Below are positions 33,624 to 42,569 of a stretch of 64,000 nt of DNA, piece after piece. Location of the stretch: assembly GCA_019637915.1 (NCBI GenBank), contig JAHBUV010000001.1, positions 2,884,565-2,948,564 of the forward strand, in the 5' to 3' direction. Each line of letters starts with the position of its first letter. Position 1 is the first letter of the stretch. A program made the translations under genes and the position numbers. Source of the DNA: Pseudobdellovibrionaceae bacterium (lineage in GTDB: Bacteria; Bdellovibrionota; Bdellovibrionia; Bdellovibrionales; Bdellovibrionaceae). Below the pieces are notes generated by a model, which saw only the letters and a program-made list of their open reading frames with translations, had not been told where the DNA came from and did not search any database.

Positions 33624-34343
33624 CTATTTGATCCCTAAGTTGTTTTGCAAATCCTTAACCACCGCCGTCACCCACTCATCAAATAACGCCAGGGTCTTTT
33701 CCTTTTCAGATAGAGATAGGACCTTAGCGATTTCAAAGCCAGCCATCGAACTGTGTTTGAGGAAGGACTCGTATGGAATCCCGGCGGACTTGAGAGTAGT
33801 GACGTTCCTCTTTGCGTCCTCTGGAAACGTGGCCACTTGCTCGTCCCAGTTTAGGTCTTTGTAGGAAATATTAAATGAGACGCCGTCTTCCTTTTTCGAG
33901 ATCGGATTTACTAGCTCTTGCCATTCATCATCGTGACGAACGTAGTTGCTTGCGCAAACTACGCCTTCCGCCCACGGTACACAGTTGATTCTCGGGCCAA
34001 GTCTGTAAAATTCAAACGCCTTCTGGGACGTCATGCCGAAATGCTTGTTCGCCGAAGCGCGATCGCCAGCGATTTTTTTGATCAGTTCACTACAGCAGAT
34101 GATCAGAGACACTCCGACACTATGATATCCAAGTCGGGCTTTCTCGAAGGCTTCAAAGTCGAGGCTTTTGAGGATTTCTTCGGGTGCCTCAACGGGCTTC
34201 TCTTTCAAGTCAGAGAGGATTTTTTCCTTTAAGCTATCCAGGTCGCCAAGAGTGCCAATAAGCGGAGAAATCGAGTGTTCAAGAGTATCCCGGCTACCAA
34301 ATGCGATCATGCTGAAAATGGTAAAGTATCGTTGCTTGTCCAT
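33624..34343 (-). CDS. Partner of the TIR gene; possible HEPN-like protein
   Basis: 239 residues, helical. The segment CASNYVRHDDEW (residues 130-141, with R136 and H137) recalls the N-Y-x-R/K-H-x-x-E-W motif seen in a group of uncharacterised helical proteins that resemble HEPN domains. No signal peptide. It lies 60 bases upstream of the TIR gene on the same strand with no terminator between, so the two likely form one operon. It could be sensor or antitoxin-like partner. Recognition is weak. Confidence 0.5.
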   Translation of the reverse strand: MDKQRYFTIFSMIAFGSRDTLEHSISPLIGTLGDLDSLKEKILSDLKEKPVEAPEEILKSLDFEAFEKARLGYHSVGVSLIICCSELIKKIAGDRASANKHFGMTSQKAFEFYRLGPRINCVPWAEGVVCASNYVRHDDEWQELVNPISKKEDGVSFNISYKDLNWDEQVATFPEDAKRNVTTLKSAGIPYESFLKHSSMAGFEIAKVLSLSEKEKTLALFDEWVTAVVKDLQNNLGIK

Positions 34344-34380
34344 AGAGTAAATCCTGGCTCAGGTTAAGGAACAGGGCTTT

Positions 34381-35382
34381 TCAGTCGCACCGGCAACCCC
34401 GCGACTTCGTACCGTCGTTACAAAGAACTTTCTTGTCGTCTCCGCAGCAGGCCCTCCATTTCTTCGGACCCGCTACGCCGCCATGACCGCTACAACACCC
34501 ATGAATGGTTGCGCTTTGGAGCGTCGTTCCCGCAGGGCATGATCCACCCGCGAGGTCCGGGGCTCTCGTGTAGCTTGCATGGTGCGATCCCGCGGACCAC
34601 TCATCAAGACTTGCGGTCGCTTCAACTCGTTTTTCGATCTCGTCGGGAAGCGCTGGGAAGAAGTCGATCCCCGTGACCTTTTCGACCTCGGCCACGGAAT
34701 GTACGAACTTGGTTATGTCGCCTTTATCGTCTTGTGCAACGATGAACCCGACCCCTTTGAACTGGTCGCCATCCTTTTCGAGCACAACCTTAAAGTGTCT
34801 CTTTGGAACGCAAATTCCGCGGCCGATCGTCTTCAGACAAGGCTCGCTCAGTATTGGGCCCGCGACGACGTAGACTTCGTCGTGCTGAGCAGACCAGCCA
34901 CGCACTTGAGACTCGATCCGTTTCCACGATCCGCGGTTCATCGACGCCGACTGTGGGGTCATGTTCGCCATTGAAAAAGAGTCGTACATGGCCTCTGGAG
35001 ACCAGCGAGCGTCCTCCGCGGGGAACAGATGTCCACGATCGTAGCCGGTGTGCTTGTATTCGTCGGGATCAGGGCAGCTTTCGACATCGCCGTCGACGTG
35101 GAAGTCGTTAGACCGCTCCGCGACCTTGCTAAAGGCCGTGCTCTTGTTCAAGCGGTACGCTACCCAGCGCGCGACCCGTTTGGATTTGTCGAAGAGAACA
35201 GCATATCCGGCCTTCTGAACTGGATGCTCTCCGGTCCTCAAGGAGGGGACCTCGAGCCCCGTGGACGGCACCGGGAGCTTCTGCTGCTCAACCCGTGGGG
35301 CTGTGGGTTCTGGAGGACGTGTTGGCTGCGTGGTGCAGCCGACCATCAGTGCAAGCAGTACAAACAGAAGCCTTGAGTTCAT
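34381..35382 (-). CDS. DNA/RNA non-specific endonuclease (NUC family), lipoprotein
   Basis: 333 residues from the ATG at 35382 (GGAGGG upstream). A lipobox ends LALMVGC, so the protein is lipidated and exported. The beta-beta-alpha-metal active site is GYDRGHLFPAED (DRGH), followed by MANMTPQSASMNRGSWKRIE with the metal-binding Asn. The last 70 residues form a Cys-rich domain (ten Cys, including CCSGHGG and GCRCD) not usual in the family. A surface nuclease could degrade external DNA or prey nucleic acid. It is the last gene of the minus-strand block that includes the TIR pair. Confidence 0.85.
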   Translation of the reverse strand: MNSRLLFVLLALMVGCTTQPTRPPEPTAPRVEQQKLPVPSTGLEVPSLRTGEHPVQKAGYAVLFDKSKRVARWVAYRLNKSTAFSKVAERSNDFHVDGDVESCPDPDEYKHTGYDRGHLFPAEDARWSPEAMYDSFSMANMTPQSASMNRGSWKRIESQVRGWSAQHDEVYVVAGPILSEPCLKTIGRGICVPKRHFKVVLEKDGDQFKGVGFIVAQDDKGDITKFVHSVAEVEKVTGIDFFPALPDEIEKRVEATASLDEWSAGSHHASYTRAPDLAGGSCPAGTTLQSATIHGCCSGHGGVAGPKKWRACCGDDKKVLCNDGTKSRGCRCD

Positions 35383-35537
35383 CGCGTCCCTCCAGCGGCT
35401 TTTATCGGCCAAATCGATCTTGCCCCTGAGTGCCCGACCAAAGTCGGTCGTCTCGATCCGTGGGTATAAGACAAGAAATCCGAAGCATCGACGCTTCGGC
35501 CAACACAACAAGAGGAAACACCTCAAGGAAGGACACC

Positions 35538-35729
35538 ATGACTTTTAGAGAACTGCCGACCAACCAGAAGTTGCTCTTCGTTGCGCACTCGCTGGCCGCC
35601 GTTGCGGCCTTTGTCGCCGCGTATGCGAACATTCTCAGCCTCTGCGAGCGTGGAACGCTCCCGAATGAGGTGACCAGAAACCCATCCCCGCCGGCCGAAG
35701 GAAGAAGCCGCAGCGGATTTTTCGACTGA
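35538..35729 (+). CDS. Small membrane protein
   Basis: 63 residues with one hydrophobic segment (about 11-33, LLFVAHSLAAVAAFVAAYAN). AGGAAGG stands before the ATG. First of a run of five closely spaced plus-strand genes that ends with the tyrosine recombinase. Not recognised. Confidence 0.6.
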   Translation: MTFRELPTNQKLLFVAHSLAAVAAFVAAYANILSLCERGTLPNEVTRNPSPPAEGRSRSGFFD

Positions 35730-35740
35730 AGGAGGACAAA

Positions 35741-36103
35741 GTGGATTCGTACACCAAAGCATTGATCGAACGGCGAGCTCTTCAACTCGCCAAGGTCTGC
35801 GAGCGCCTCTTGCTCGAACAAGAGGCGGACGACATCGCGGCCGCTGGCTTTCGTTGGGGCTACCTAATTCTACGCAAGCCGAAAAGGTACCTTGAAGAAT
35901 TCCGTCACGGAACCCTTCTGATCGACCCGGACGCACTTCGGGACTCCTTCTGGTTCAACCAGGAGGTCATCGAGGGTCCCGCGGGATTGATGCCCGAAGA
36001 AGAACTCATTCTCAAAGAATTCAACGACGAGGCAACGGCTTGGATGAAAAATAATTCTAAAGTCATCAGCCTCGTTCGCACCGAACACAACACCTACCGC
36101 TAA
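35741..36103 (+). CDS. Hypothetical protein in the tyrosine-recombinase operon
   Basis: 120 residues, starting at GTG with GAAGGAGGA upstream. It is acidic and soluble, with a helical N-terminus (ALIERRALQLAKVCERLLLE) and aromatic middle (RWGYLILRKPKRYLEEF). No family recognised. Confidence 0.6.
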   Translation: MDSYTKALIERRALQLAKVCERLLLEQEADDIAAAGFRWGYLILRKPKRYLEEFRHGTLLIDPDALRDSFWFNQEVIEGPAGLMPEEELILKEFNDEATAWMKNNSKVISLVRTEHNTYR

Positions 36104-36121
36104 AAACAAGAAAGGAAATCT

Positions 36122-36928
36122 ATGACTTCATCATCATTGGGCATGGCCGAGCTTTGCTTGAAGCACTACGACCGTCTCGCAGAGGAGCGCGGTGGCTTCG
36201 GAGGCTGGCGTCCGCGGCTCCTCGAACTCTCGCCCCGATGGCAATGGTATTCGCGGCTGATTTTCTTCAAAGAGATCCCGAAAGACCCATTTCCGCAAAT
36301 CCACTTCATCGATGACCACGACGGACGAGCTCGCCGTCTCGTCGATTCCTGCCTTCGTCCTTTTTCGGACGTCGGCATGGACGAACTACTCAAGTTCTTG
36401 TTGAACCGTTTCGGGTATAGCGAATGCCGCGACCTGCCCCCTTTGATCAAAAAACACCACGTTGAACATTGGGAAGCGACGTTTGACGTTGCAACCGCGA
36501 TCTCGCTCGATCGCGATGTGTTCGGCGATGCGTATAGCGATTGCATGGGCAAGGGCTTGCGCAGCGGAACTGGTTATTTCCCGACGCCGATCAGCGTTTG
36601 CCGTTTGATTGCAGACATGACTCTCACGCAAGCCGATCTGTTCAGCACCGTGCATGACCCATGCGTAGGCAGCGGTCGGATGCTTTTACCCGCGAGCAAC
36701 AGGAGTCTTTTTCTCTCGGGCATGGACGTAAACCCGGTCTGTATTCGTATGACACTTGTGAACGGATTTCTGTTCGCGCCGCAGATCGTGATTCCGCCGC
36801 CGGCAGAACTCCGTCCTCAAAAAAGTCGAAAAGTCGTCATCCCGCGGAACACGCTCATGCGCTTGTCTGCGGAGCTCGAGGAGGTCGGTCATGGAAGCAC
36901 TACTCGTCGCTTTCAGTCTGCTCATTGA
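36122..36928 (+). CDS. N6-adenine methylase-like protein lacking the NPPY motif
   Basis: 268 residues. The start of an HsdM-type methylase domain is visible: GYFPTPISVCRLIADMTL (motif X) and VHDPCVGSGRMLLPAS (motif I, SAM-binding), then LSGMDVNPVCIRMTLVNGFL (motif II). The catalytic (N/D)PP(Y/F) motif IV and the target-recognition region are absent; the protein ends 60 residues later. It may bind SAM without methylating DNA, or be a truncated relative. AAGGAAATC precedes the ATG. The next gene starts inside its last 38 bases. Confidence 0.65.
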   Translation: MTSSSLGMAELCLKHYDRLAEERGGFGGWRPRLLELSPRWQWYSRLIFFKEIPKDPFPQIHFIDDHDGRARRLVDSCLRPFSDVGMDELLKFLLNRFGYSECRDLPPLIKKHHVEHWEATFDVATAISLDRDVFGDAYSDCMGKGLRSGTGYFPTPISVCRLIADMTLTQADLFSTVHDPCVGSGRMLLPASNRSLFLSGMDVNPVCIRMTLVNGFLFAPQIVIPPPAELRPQKSRKVVIPRNTLMRLSAELEEVGHGSTTRRFQSAH

Positions 36929-37256
36929 AGCCGACATCAAGAAAATGAGTGATGAGGCCGCTATCCAAAAACTGCTGGAAATCCTAAAGGCGTCTGATCC
37001 ACTTGTGATGACAACCAGAAACGGGCCGATGTTGCTGGCGCTCTTGCGTCGTTATGGCCTCGTCGCCCCCTTCTGCGGACAAGAGCGGCTTGATACCGTC
37101 GACCCACAACTGGTCTGTGAGACGCTCGTCGAGTTCGAGCGTTTTCGGGCGAAGGTCATCCGTTTTTACGAAAAAACCCAGGAAACATATCAACCCATCT
37201 GTAAGCCAAAAACGACCGATGAAATTTCCAAATCGAAAGGAGATCACACCCGATGA
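36891..37256 (+). CDS. Hypothetical helical protein before the recombinase
   Basis: 121 residues with GGAGG just upstream of the ATG. The start lies 38 bases inside the methylase-like gene in another frame, and its end overlaps the recombinase start (ATGA). It is helical, with no signal peptide. Not recognised. Confidence 0.6.
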   Translation: MEALLVAFSLLIEADIKKMSDEAAIQKLLEILKASDPLVMTTRNGPMLLALLRRYGLVAPFCGQERLDTVDPQLVCETLVEFERFRAKVIRFYEKTQETYQPICKPKTTDEISKSKGDHTR

Positions 37257-38200
37257 ATAGCCTGCCATCGAAAATTGAAAATTCTATGCTACATATGGAA
37301 AACGACCTGCCGGCGTTGATCACGCGGTACTTCCAAGAGGAGGTCGTCGGTCGATCACCGCACACACTGTACGCGCGGAAGATCGACCTATCTAAGTTCT
37401 GTTTGTTCTATCAGAACCTCAACGGACATCTTCGGGCTCGTGAGCTGATGCCGAGAGATGTAAAGCTCTTTCTAAATGAGCTTGAGTCCCGCGGCTACGC
37501 GCCGAACTCGATCAACCGGCACCTGGGCTCGGTCCGAGCCCTCGGGTCCTGGCTTCTTGAAAACGGGATCGTCCGTGTTCATCCGTGCAAGTCCATCAAG
37601 GATCTTCATGTCGAGCTTGGCCCACCAAAAGCTCCACGCGATCGTGAGTATCATCGCCTTCGCAAGACGGCCGACGTGCTTGCGGAAGCGTCGCCTTACG
37701 AGTATTCGCAGGACTTCCGAAATCTTGTGCTCTTGGAGACGTTGGACTCAAGTGGCCTTCGCATCAGCGAACTGCTGTCGATCCTGCTGAACCAGTTCAG
37801 GGACCGCAAGTTCCACAACGTGAAGTGTAAGGGCGGAAAAATCCGATCGCTTTCCATCAAGACGGATACTTGCGAGCTGATCCAGGAGTACCTCAATCAC
37901 CACAGGGTTCCCGGGAGTGACTTCTTGTTCACGTCGAAGACCGGGCAGCAGTTGGACCGTGTCAGCGCGTGGAAGGCTCTAAAGAGACTCGCACGGATCG
38001 CCTCGGCGAACCTGCCCGCGGAGGAACAAATTCATCTTCATCCCCATATGCTGCGGCATCGACACGGATACAAAGCGCGAAAAGCGAAAGATGCGGTCTT
38101 TGCAGCGACACGTCTCGGCCACAGCTCGCTCAACTTCGTTCAGAGGTACACCCAGGAAACCGTCGAAGAAGAGCGCGACCTCATCGAAAATATGGATTAG
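37253..38200 (+). CDS. Tyrosine recombinase (XerC/D-like integrase)
   Basis: 315 residues. N-terminal SAM-like core-binding domain (TLYARKIDLSKFCLFYQNLN), then the catalytic domain with Arg in SSGLRISELLS, Lys in KCKGGKIRSL, H-x-x-R in HPHMLRHRHG, His in LGHSS and the nucleophile Tyr in FVQRYTQE. All catalytic residues are present. AAAGGAG lies upstream. Length and sequence fit integrases of integrative elements as well as Xer proteins. It ends in a 4-base overlap with the convergent helicase. Confidence 0.92.
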   Translation: MNSLPSKIENSMLHMENDLPALITRYFQEEVVGRSPHTLYARKIDLSKFCLFYQNLNGHLRARELMPRDVKLFLNELESRGYAPNSINRHLGSVRALGSWLLENGIVRVHPCKSIKDLHVELGPPKAPRDREYHRLRKTADVLAEASPYEYSQDFRNLVLLETLDSSGLRISELLSILLNQFRDRKFHNVKCKGGKIRSLSIKTDTCELIQEYLNHHRVPGSDFLFTSKTGQQLDRVSAWKALKRLARIASANLPAEEQIHLHPHMLRHRHGYKARKAKDAVFAATRLGHSSLNFVQRYTQETVEEERDLIENMD

Positions 38201-38241
38201 CGTGGAGCGAGATCGAGGGGTTTGAATTCCTCGATCTTTAC
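38180..38241. repeat. Junction repeat, left copy (recombinase/helicase 3' ends)
   Basis: These bases contain the last codons of the recombinase and of the helicase. They align with 43879-43940 over about 60 bases with one 2-base gap: the runs CTCATCGAAAA, CGAGATCGAGGGG and CCTCGATCTT are identical. The two copies are direct repeats that enclose the three-gene operon. Confidence 0.75.
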
Positions 38242-40794
38242 CTCGCCCGGATCGGCAATGTGCTCCTCGATTGCGGCCTGGCTCTTCACGCTCAGCAGAC
38301 GCTCAGAGAACTGCGACCGCAAATGGACGCGACTCAATACGCGCTCGTCATAGGTAAACGGCCAAACCAAGTGATGAACTCGGATCTTGTGCGCAACTTC
38401 GTAAGGGGCGATCGCAAAACGCGCCATCAGCTCTTTCTTGTTCCGGGGACGATCGATTCGACCTGTCTTTTGCTCGAGGTCATGGGGTGTCCAGCTCGGA
38501 GTATAGTGAACTACGTCCCAGCAATACTCATGAAGATCAACCCCCACCGTGCATATGTTCGTAAGAACCAGAACTTTGGGATTTCCCGGCGTGAGGAAGC
38601 GCGACGTGATCGAACTGCGCGATTTCGAGTCGTCTCCAGTTTGCACCGCAACTTCCTTGATCGCTCGAGCGTTGTGCGCCTGAAGTTTTGATGATAGCTC
38701 CAGTTGTCTCAAAATACGGCTCGGTCTTTGTGCCGCGTACTCTTGCCAAGCGTCGTCCTGCTTGAACGCCTCGTCATACGCGTCAGCAACACGCTCAAAG
38801 ATGCCTTCGATAGTGGATTGATCGCGCTTTCCAACATGAAGACGAAGATTTTGCAGCATGACGAGATCGGATCGGACTTTAGTGCTGAACCGCTCTCGTT
38901 TTTTTTCATTGGAAATGTGCCGCGGATCGAGAATGTCCACGGCGACCTTTCTTGTCTTTGGTCGCTTGCGAGCCTGTTTGTCGTCAAAATCGATGATTCG
39001 TTCAAGCCCGAGCCGCTTCAGAATATGGTTCCGAAGCTCCGGCCAGGTGTTGAGGGCGTGGAAATGTTTCTCACGGCGCTTGATTTTTTCCAGCCCCGAG
39101 ATCGTCTTACGGAAGCTCTCGATTTTTGAGTTCGCAGGTGAACGGTGGGCATTCACGCAGGCCGCGAGGTAAAGGGTCAAGTTTCTCTCGATCAAATCGT
39201 CAACTGCGAAGCCCTCATCCTTCATGACTTCGGCAAGTTTTCGACTCGGAGAGCGCCAGTCGTTGTTCAGAAAGAGCGCCTTGTTTTTAGCTTCTGTCGC
39301 AATTTTCGATAGCGTCCCTTTCATCAGCCCTTTAAGCGTTGAGTTGAGCCTCTTGCCAAGAAGACGTGCCTCGGCCTGGTTGCGTGCGCGATGTGTTCGG
39401 AAATCAAAAGCCGTTTCGCGGTGGTGAACGTAGACCAACACCTTGAAGGAAAAACGGTCGGGATTCCTTTGTGTCAGCCAGCGATTTTCAGTTTTTTTGT
39501 AGTGATCGCAAAACCATTTAAGAAAGCCATCCTGCTTGGGATGAAGATCGTTAAGGTCATCCGGTCCTCGTTCCGTGATCTTGCTCCAAGCGGGAAAGAA
39601 TCTGGCATCTTGTTGGCTTTGCTTTTTATTTTTCGTTTCAAGAGTCCAACGCATGAAGCGGATCAAGTTTTGTTTGGCCTCCTGGCAGCTCCAATGCTGG
39701 GCCTGGAGTTCTTTTAAGACGTCATCAAATTTTCGTGAGACCGGGAAACGGTTCGCTTCGACAGACGTACCTGCGGTCGCTTGGCCTACGGGCCAGAAGT
39801 GATACTCTCGATCTGGTTGGTTTGGTGTGCGGACCAAAAGTTCCCGCAAACCCGTTTCGAGGGCGAACTTTGCTCGGTTGTAGTCTTTCAGATCCTCTCT
39901 ATGAGTACTTCGACTCGGATCAAGTCCGTTTTTCAGCGCTTGCTGTAACTTGTGGAAGTCATCATGGTTGAGCAGTCCATCCACAGTATTTGAGCTGAAG
40001 TCGAACGACGGATCCAGCCATCCGTAAGCGAGCTTGATGAGCGCCCATGTATCAACGATGTCTCGGGAAAGAAGAGTCGCCGATAGGCAAATCAACCAAG
40101 GACGTTTACGGTTGCTGCTCCAAGGGCTGATTTTGCTATCGTTTGGACGTAAAATCCTCCCGTAGATCGAGTCATCGTTTCGCGCGCCAAACACTTCGTC
40201 GGCAATCACAATGTCGGCATTCTTGAGCCAAGACCACCAAAAGGGATCACGGCCGCGACCGCTTTTCATCCAGTACGGAGTTGTGACAAGAATTTCAATA
40301 CGAGAGTGGCGACTCTGCTTCCTCGGTCGCAAGACGGGATTCGGCTTATCGCCGTAGTCAGACGAAAGGTTTTCGATACAACGCTTGCCCTTGAATCGAT
40401 AGACCACGACATCTGGAGCATTCCTAGATTTCATCTCAGGGAGATAAGTGTCGAAAAAGGAATCCTTATCTGGAAGGGAGGCCAGGTTTTCGCCAATTCG
40501 GTTTTTTGCGGGCACAAAGGGGCCATTCAGCTTCTTCAGCCAACTGCCACTGAGATCGTTGTTCGGACTGATGATCAGAATTCGGAAGACCGGCTTCTTC
40601 TTTCGCTGTTGCCGCCACCGTCCGATTGCTACAGAAAGTGCGATGTAGGATTTCCCTCGTCCGACGGCGTCCGCAATAAAGTACACACCTTGCTTCTTCA
40701 AGCCAGTCCACACCGATGCGATCGTTTTGTTCTGGGCTCGCGCCATTGGCGCGCCGATGGCTTTCGTCGAAATGTGTACTGGCCCTTTACTCAC
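38197..40794 (-). CDS. Superfamily 2 helicase of an unnamed three-gene operon
   Basis: 865 residues. Walker A is VGRGKS (residues 44-49) in FIADAVGRGKSYIALSVA, Walker B is IVIADEVF, motif III LSATLLSRD, motif V NICTVGVDLHEY and motif VI DLEQKTGRIDRPR, so both RecA-like lobes are complete. A long insertion (about 330-640) of charged helices separates them. The start overlaps the stop of the PLD gene by ATGA. Helicase-nuclease pairs of this kind act in DNA-targeting phage defence. It is neither the UvrD-type nor the Upf1-type helicase of several known systems. Confidence 0.85.
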   Translation of the reverse strand: MSKGPVHISTKAIGAPMARAQNKTIASVWTGLKKQGVYFIADAVGRGKSYIALSVAIGRWRQQRKKKPVFRILIISPNNDLSGSWLKKLNGPFVPAKNRIGENLASLPDKDSFFDTYLPEMKSRNAPDVVVYRFKGKRCIENLSSDYGDKPNPVLRPRKQSRHSRIEILVTTPYWMKSGRGRDPFWWSWLKNADIVIADEVFGARNDDSIYGRILRPNDSKISPWSSNRKRPWLICLSATLLSRDIVDTWALIKLAYGWLDPSFDFSSNTVDGLLNHDDFHKLQQALKNGLDPSRSTHREDLKDYNRAKFALETGLRELLVRTPNQPDREYHFWPVGQATAGTSVEANRFPVSRKFDDVLKELQAQHWSCQEAKQNLIRFMRWTLETKNKKQSQQDARFFPAWSKITERGPDDLNDLHPKQDGFLKWFCDHYKKTENRWLTQRNPDRFSFKVLVYVHHRETAFDFRTHRARNQAEARLLGKRLNSTLKGLMKGTLSKIATEAKNKALFLNNDWRSPSRKLAEVMKDEGFAVDDLIERNLTLYLAACVNAHRSPANSKIESFRKTISGLEKIKRREKHFHALNTWPELRNHILKRLGLERIIDFDDKQARKRPKTRKVAVDILDPRHISNEKKRERFSTKVRSDLVMLQNLRLHVGKRDQSTIEGIFERVADAYDEAFKQDDAWQEYAAQRPSRILRQLELSSKLQAHNARAIKEVAVQTGDDSKSRSSITSRFLTPGNPKVLVLTNICTVGVDLHEYCWDVVHYTPSWTPHDLEQKTGRIDRPRNKKELMARFAIAPYEVAHKIRVHHLVWPFTYDERVLSRVHLRSQFSERLLSVKSQAAIEEHIADPGEVKIEEFKPLDLAPR

Positions 40795-42569
40795 TCAAGA
40801 ACCTCCAGCAAGGCACGAGCCAGCAGAAGCTCGTTTGAGGGCTGGCCGTGACGGATAAGTGAGCGCAGTCGCTTCTGAATACGTGCGATGTCTTCTTTCG
40901 ACTGGATTTGGCTCAAGGCTTTGGTGAATTTGACCGCTTCCGGCAGGTGGTTGTATTCAGCCTCCGTACTCAGCGACGGAATAGAGAAGCTCTCCTCGTT
41001 GTTCGTTTCATCGTCCTCTTCGTCCTCAACGTCAGGATCAACGACGACACGGCCTTTAATCGGCCGCACAATCGGCCGTCCGCGGCCAAGAAGAGAATCG
41101 AGATCAAGGGCCGTCTCCGTCGGAAATCCTGTTTCCGGATCACGCTCCTCAAAATTAGGAAAGCTCTGAATCACAGGAGCTTTCATAATGTGGCCGTCCC
41201 TCAGGGTGACGATGATCGCCAGATGTTCGGGCACGGTGTCGATGCGATCGTTGGTCCGCTCCCAACGAATGTGCTGATCGGTGAAGGCCGGTTTCCTCCA
41301 CGCTTTGGGATCTAAAAAATCAGCTTCTATTTTCTTTAACTTCGCGACTTCAAGGCGGGATTGTTTGGTGTGGATCTCATCGCGCCGTTTATCATGCTCA
41401 ACATCCCACTTGACGTCATTGACGTGCGTCGCTTTTTCACTGTGCCTGAGTTCGAGAGTCCCGTGCGTTTCGTCGTAAGTCGCCCAGAAAATCATAGGCT
41501 GCGCCGGCAAAGTGTCGTCGTCCTCAAGGGCAGGCGTCGCTTTGATGAGCTTCTCAAGACGGGAGACCTTCACTTCCTCCAGGCGAACGGCTTCGGGTGG
41601 CTGTGGGATGGCCTTTACAATGCCTACGAATTCATGATTGCCACGCATCCACGCTGCTGCCGTGAAATTGGCAGAGCCGTAAACGGTACAGCCACGGCCT
41701 GATGAATCCAGGAACTCAATCGTCTTGGCGTGGAGCGGAAACCACTCCTTCAGTTTGTGGTTGGGCTCAAGATCGCTACGAACAAAAGATAGAAACTTGA
41801 CCCTCGTTATGTCCCTGAGCGCGAGAGCCCGCTCAAGGTGTTTTCGTCCTGCTAAGGCCCCGGAGAGGTCAAGCACCACTTCGACCTGATCCGGCTGTGT
41901 ATGGATCAGAATTTCCTGAAGAAGAGCCTTTGACCCGTCATCAAAATACGGCGAAGTGATTCGCACGGTCTTGATCATTCCGACCTGCTTCGCGCACTCC
42001 TTCCAAATCAACAATCGGGTATCCGCTTTCTTTTTCTGCGAGCCATCGAGCCAATACACCAATTTGGTCTTTGAAGACTTCAGTCGTTTTGTCCAAGACG
42101 ATAAGAACGATTCTTTCAGATGTCCTTTGGACAAATAGAGAAGGAAGTCTTTGATCGCAGGCTCCGCTGTGCGAGCGTTCCAGTTCCATGTTTCGAGATT
42201 GCGTAGCCAGCCCGATTTCGTGAGATTAGCAGATCCGATCCCGACAAGAAGATCCTTTCGCCCTTCGTATTCGCAAACGACGAACTTGCCATGGAAAACA
42301 GTGGAGCTTTCAAGAAAGAAGAGACGAAAGCGCCTTTCAAATCCACACCAAGCGCTCAGTTCATATTGATCGCCGAAGCTCGGTAGATCCTTTTGGTCAA
42401 ACTTCGATGCCACCACCAAGACTTCGCAGTCCGATGTTCCTGCTCGATTGATGTAAGGAAGGACGTTATTGTGAAACCAGTAGAAATTGAACTGATAGGT
42501 AAAGAAAAAGACCCGCTTGATGCGTTTGCGGCTGGCCCAGACGTATCCCAAAGAGTGCTCAATTTTCAT
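40791..42569 (-). CDS. Phospholipase D-fold nuclease of the three-gene operon
   Basis: 592 residues from the ATG at 42569 (AGGTG six bases upstream). Two HxK motifs are seen: HGKFVVCE with GSANLT (residues 93-117) and HAKTIEFLD with GSANFT (280-303). This is the arrangement of PLD-type nucleases such as restriction enzymes of the NgoFVII/BfiI type. The first motif has Glu where Asp is usual. The C-terminal 250 residues are acidic and unlike known domains. It overlaps the upstream gene by 11 bases and the helicase by 4, so the three are co-translated. Confidence 0.82.
   Translation of the reverse strand: MKIEHSLGYVWASRKRIKRVFFFTYQFNFYWFHNNVLPYINRAGTSDCEVLVVASKFDQKDLPSFGDQYELSAWCGFERRFRLFFLESSTVFHGKFVVCEYEGRKDLLVGIGSANLTKSGWLRNLETWNWNARTAEPAIKDFLLYLSKGHLKESFLSSWTKRLKSSKTKLVYWLDGSQKKKADTRLLIWKECAKQVGMIKTVRITSPYFDDGSKALLQEILIHTQPDQVEVVLDLSGALAGRKHLERALALRDITRVKFLSFVRSDLEPNHKLKEWFPLHAKTIEFLDSSGRGCTVYGSANFTAAAWMRGNHEFVGIVKAIPQPPEAVRLEEVKVSRLEKLIKATPALEDDDTLPAQPMIFWATYDETHGTLELRHSEKATHVNDVKWDVEHDKRRDEIHTKQSRLEVAKLKKIEADFLDPKAWRKPAFTDQHIRWERTNDRIDTVPEHLAIIVTLRDGHIMKAPVIQSFPNFEERDPETGFPTETALDLDSLLGRGRPIVRPIKGRVVVDPDVEDEEDDETNNEESFSIPSLSTEAEYNHLPEAVKFTKALSQIQSKEDIARIQKRLRSLIRHGQPSNELLLARALLEVLE

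Noticed and set aside
36122-36928. Type I restriction-modification locus
   Set aside because: There is no specificity or restriction subunit nearby, and the methylase-like gene lacks the catalytic motif.
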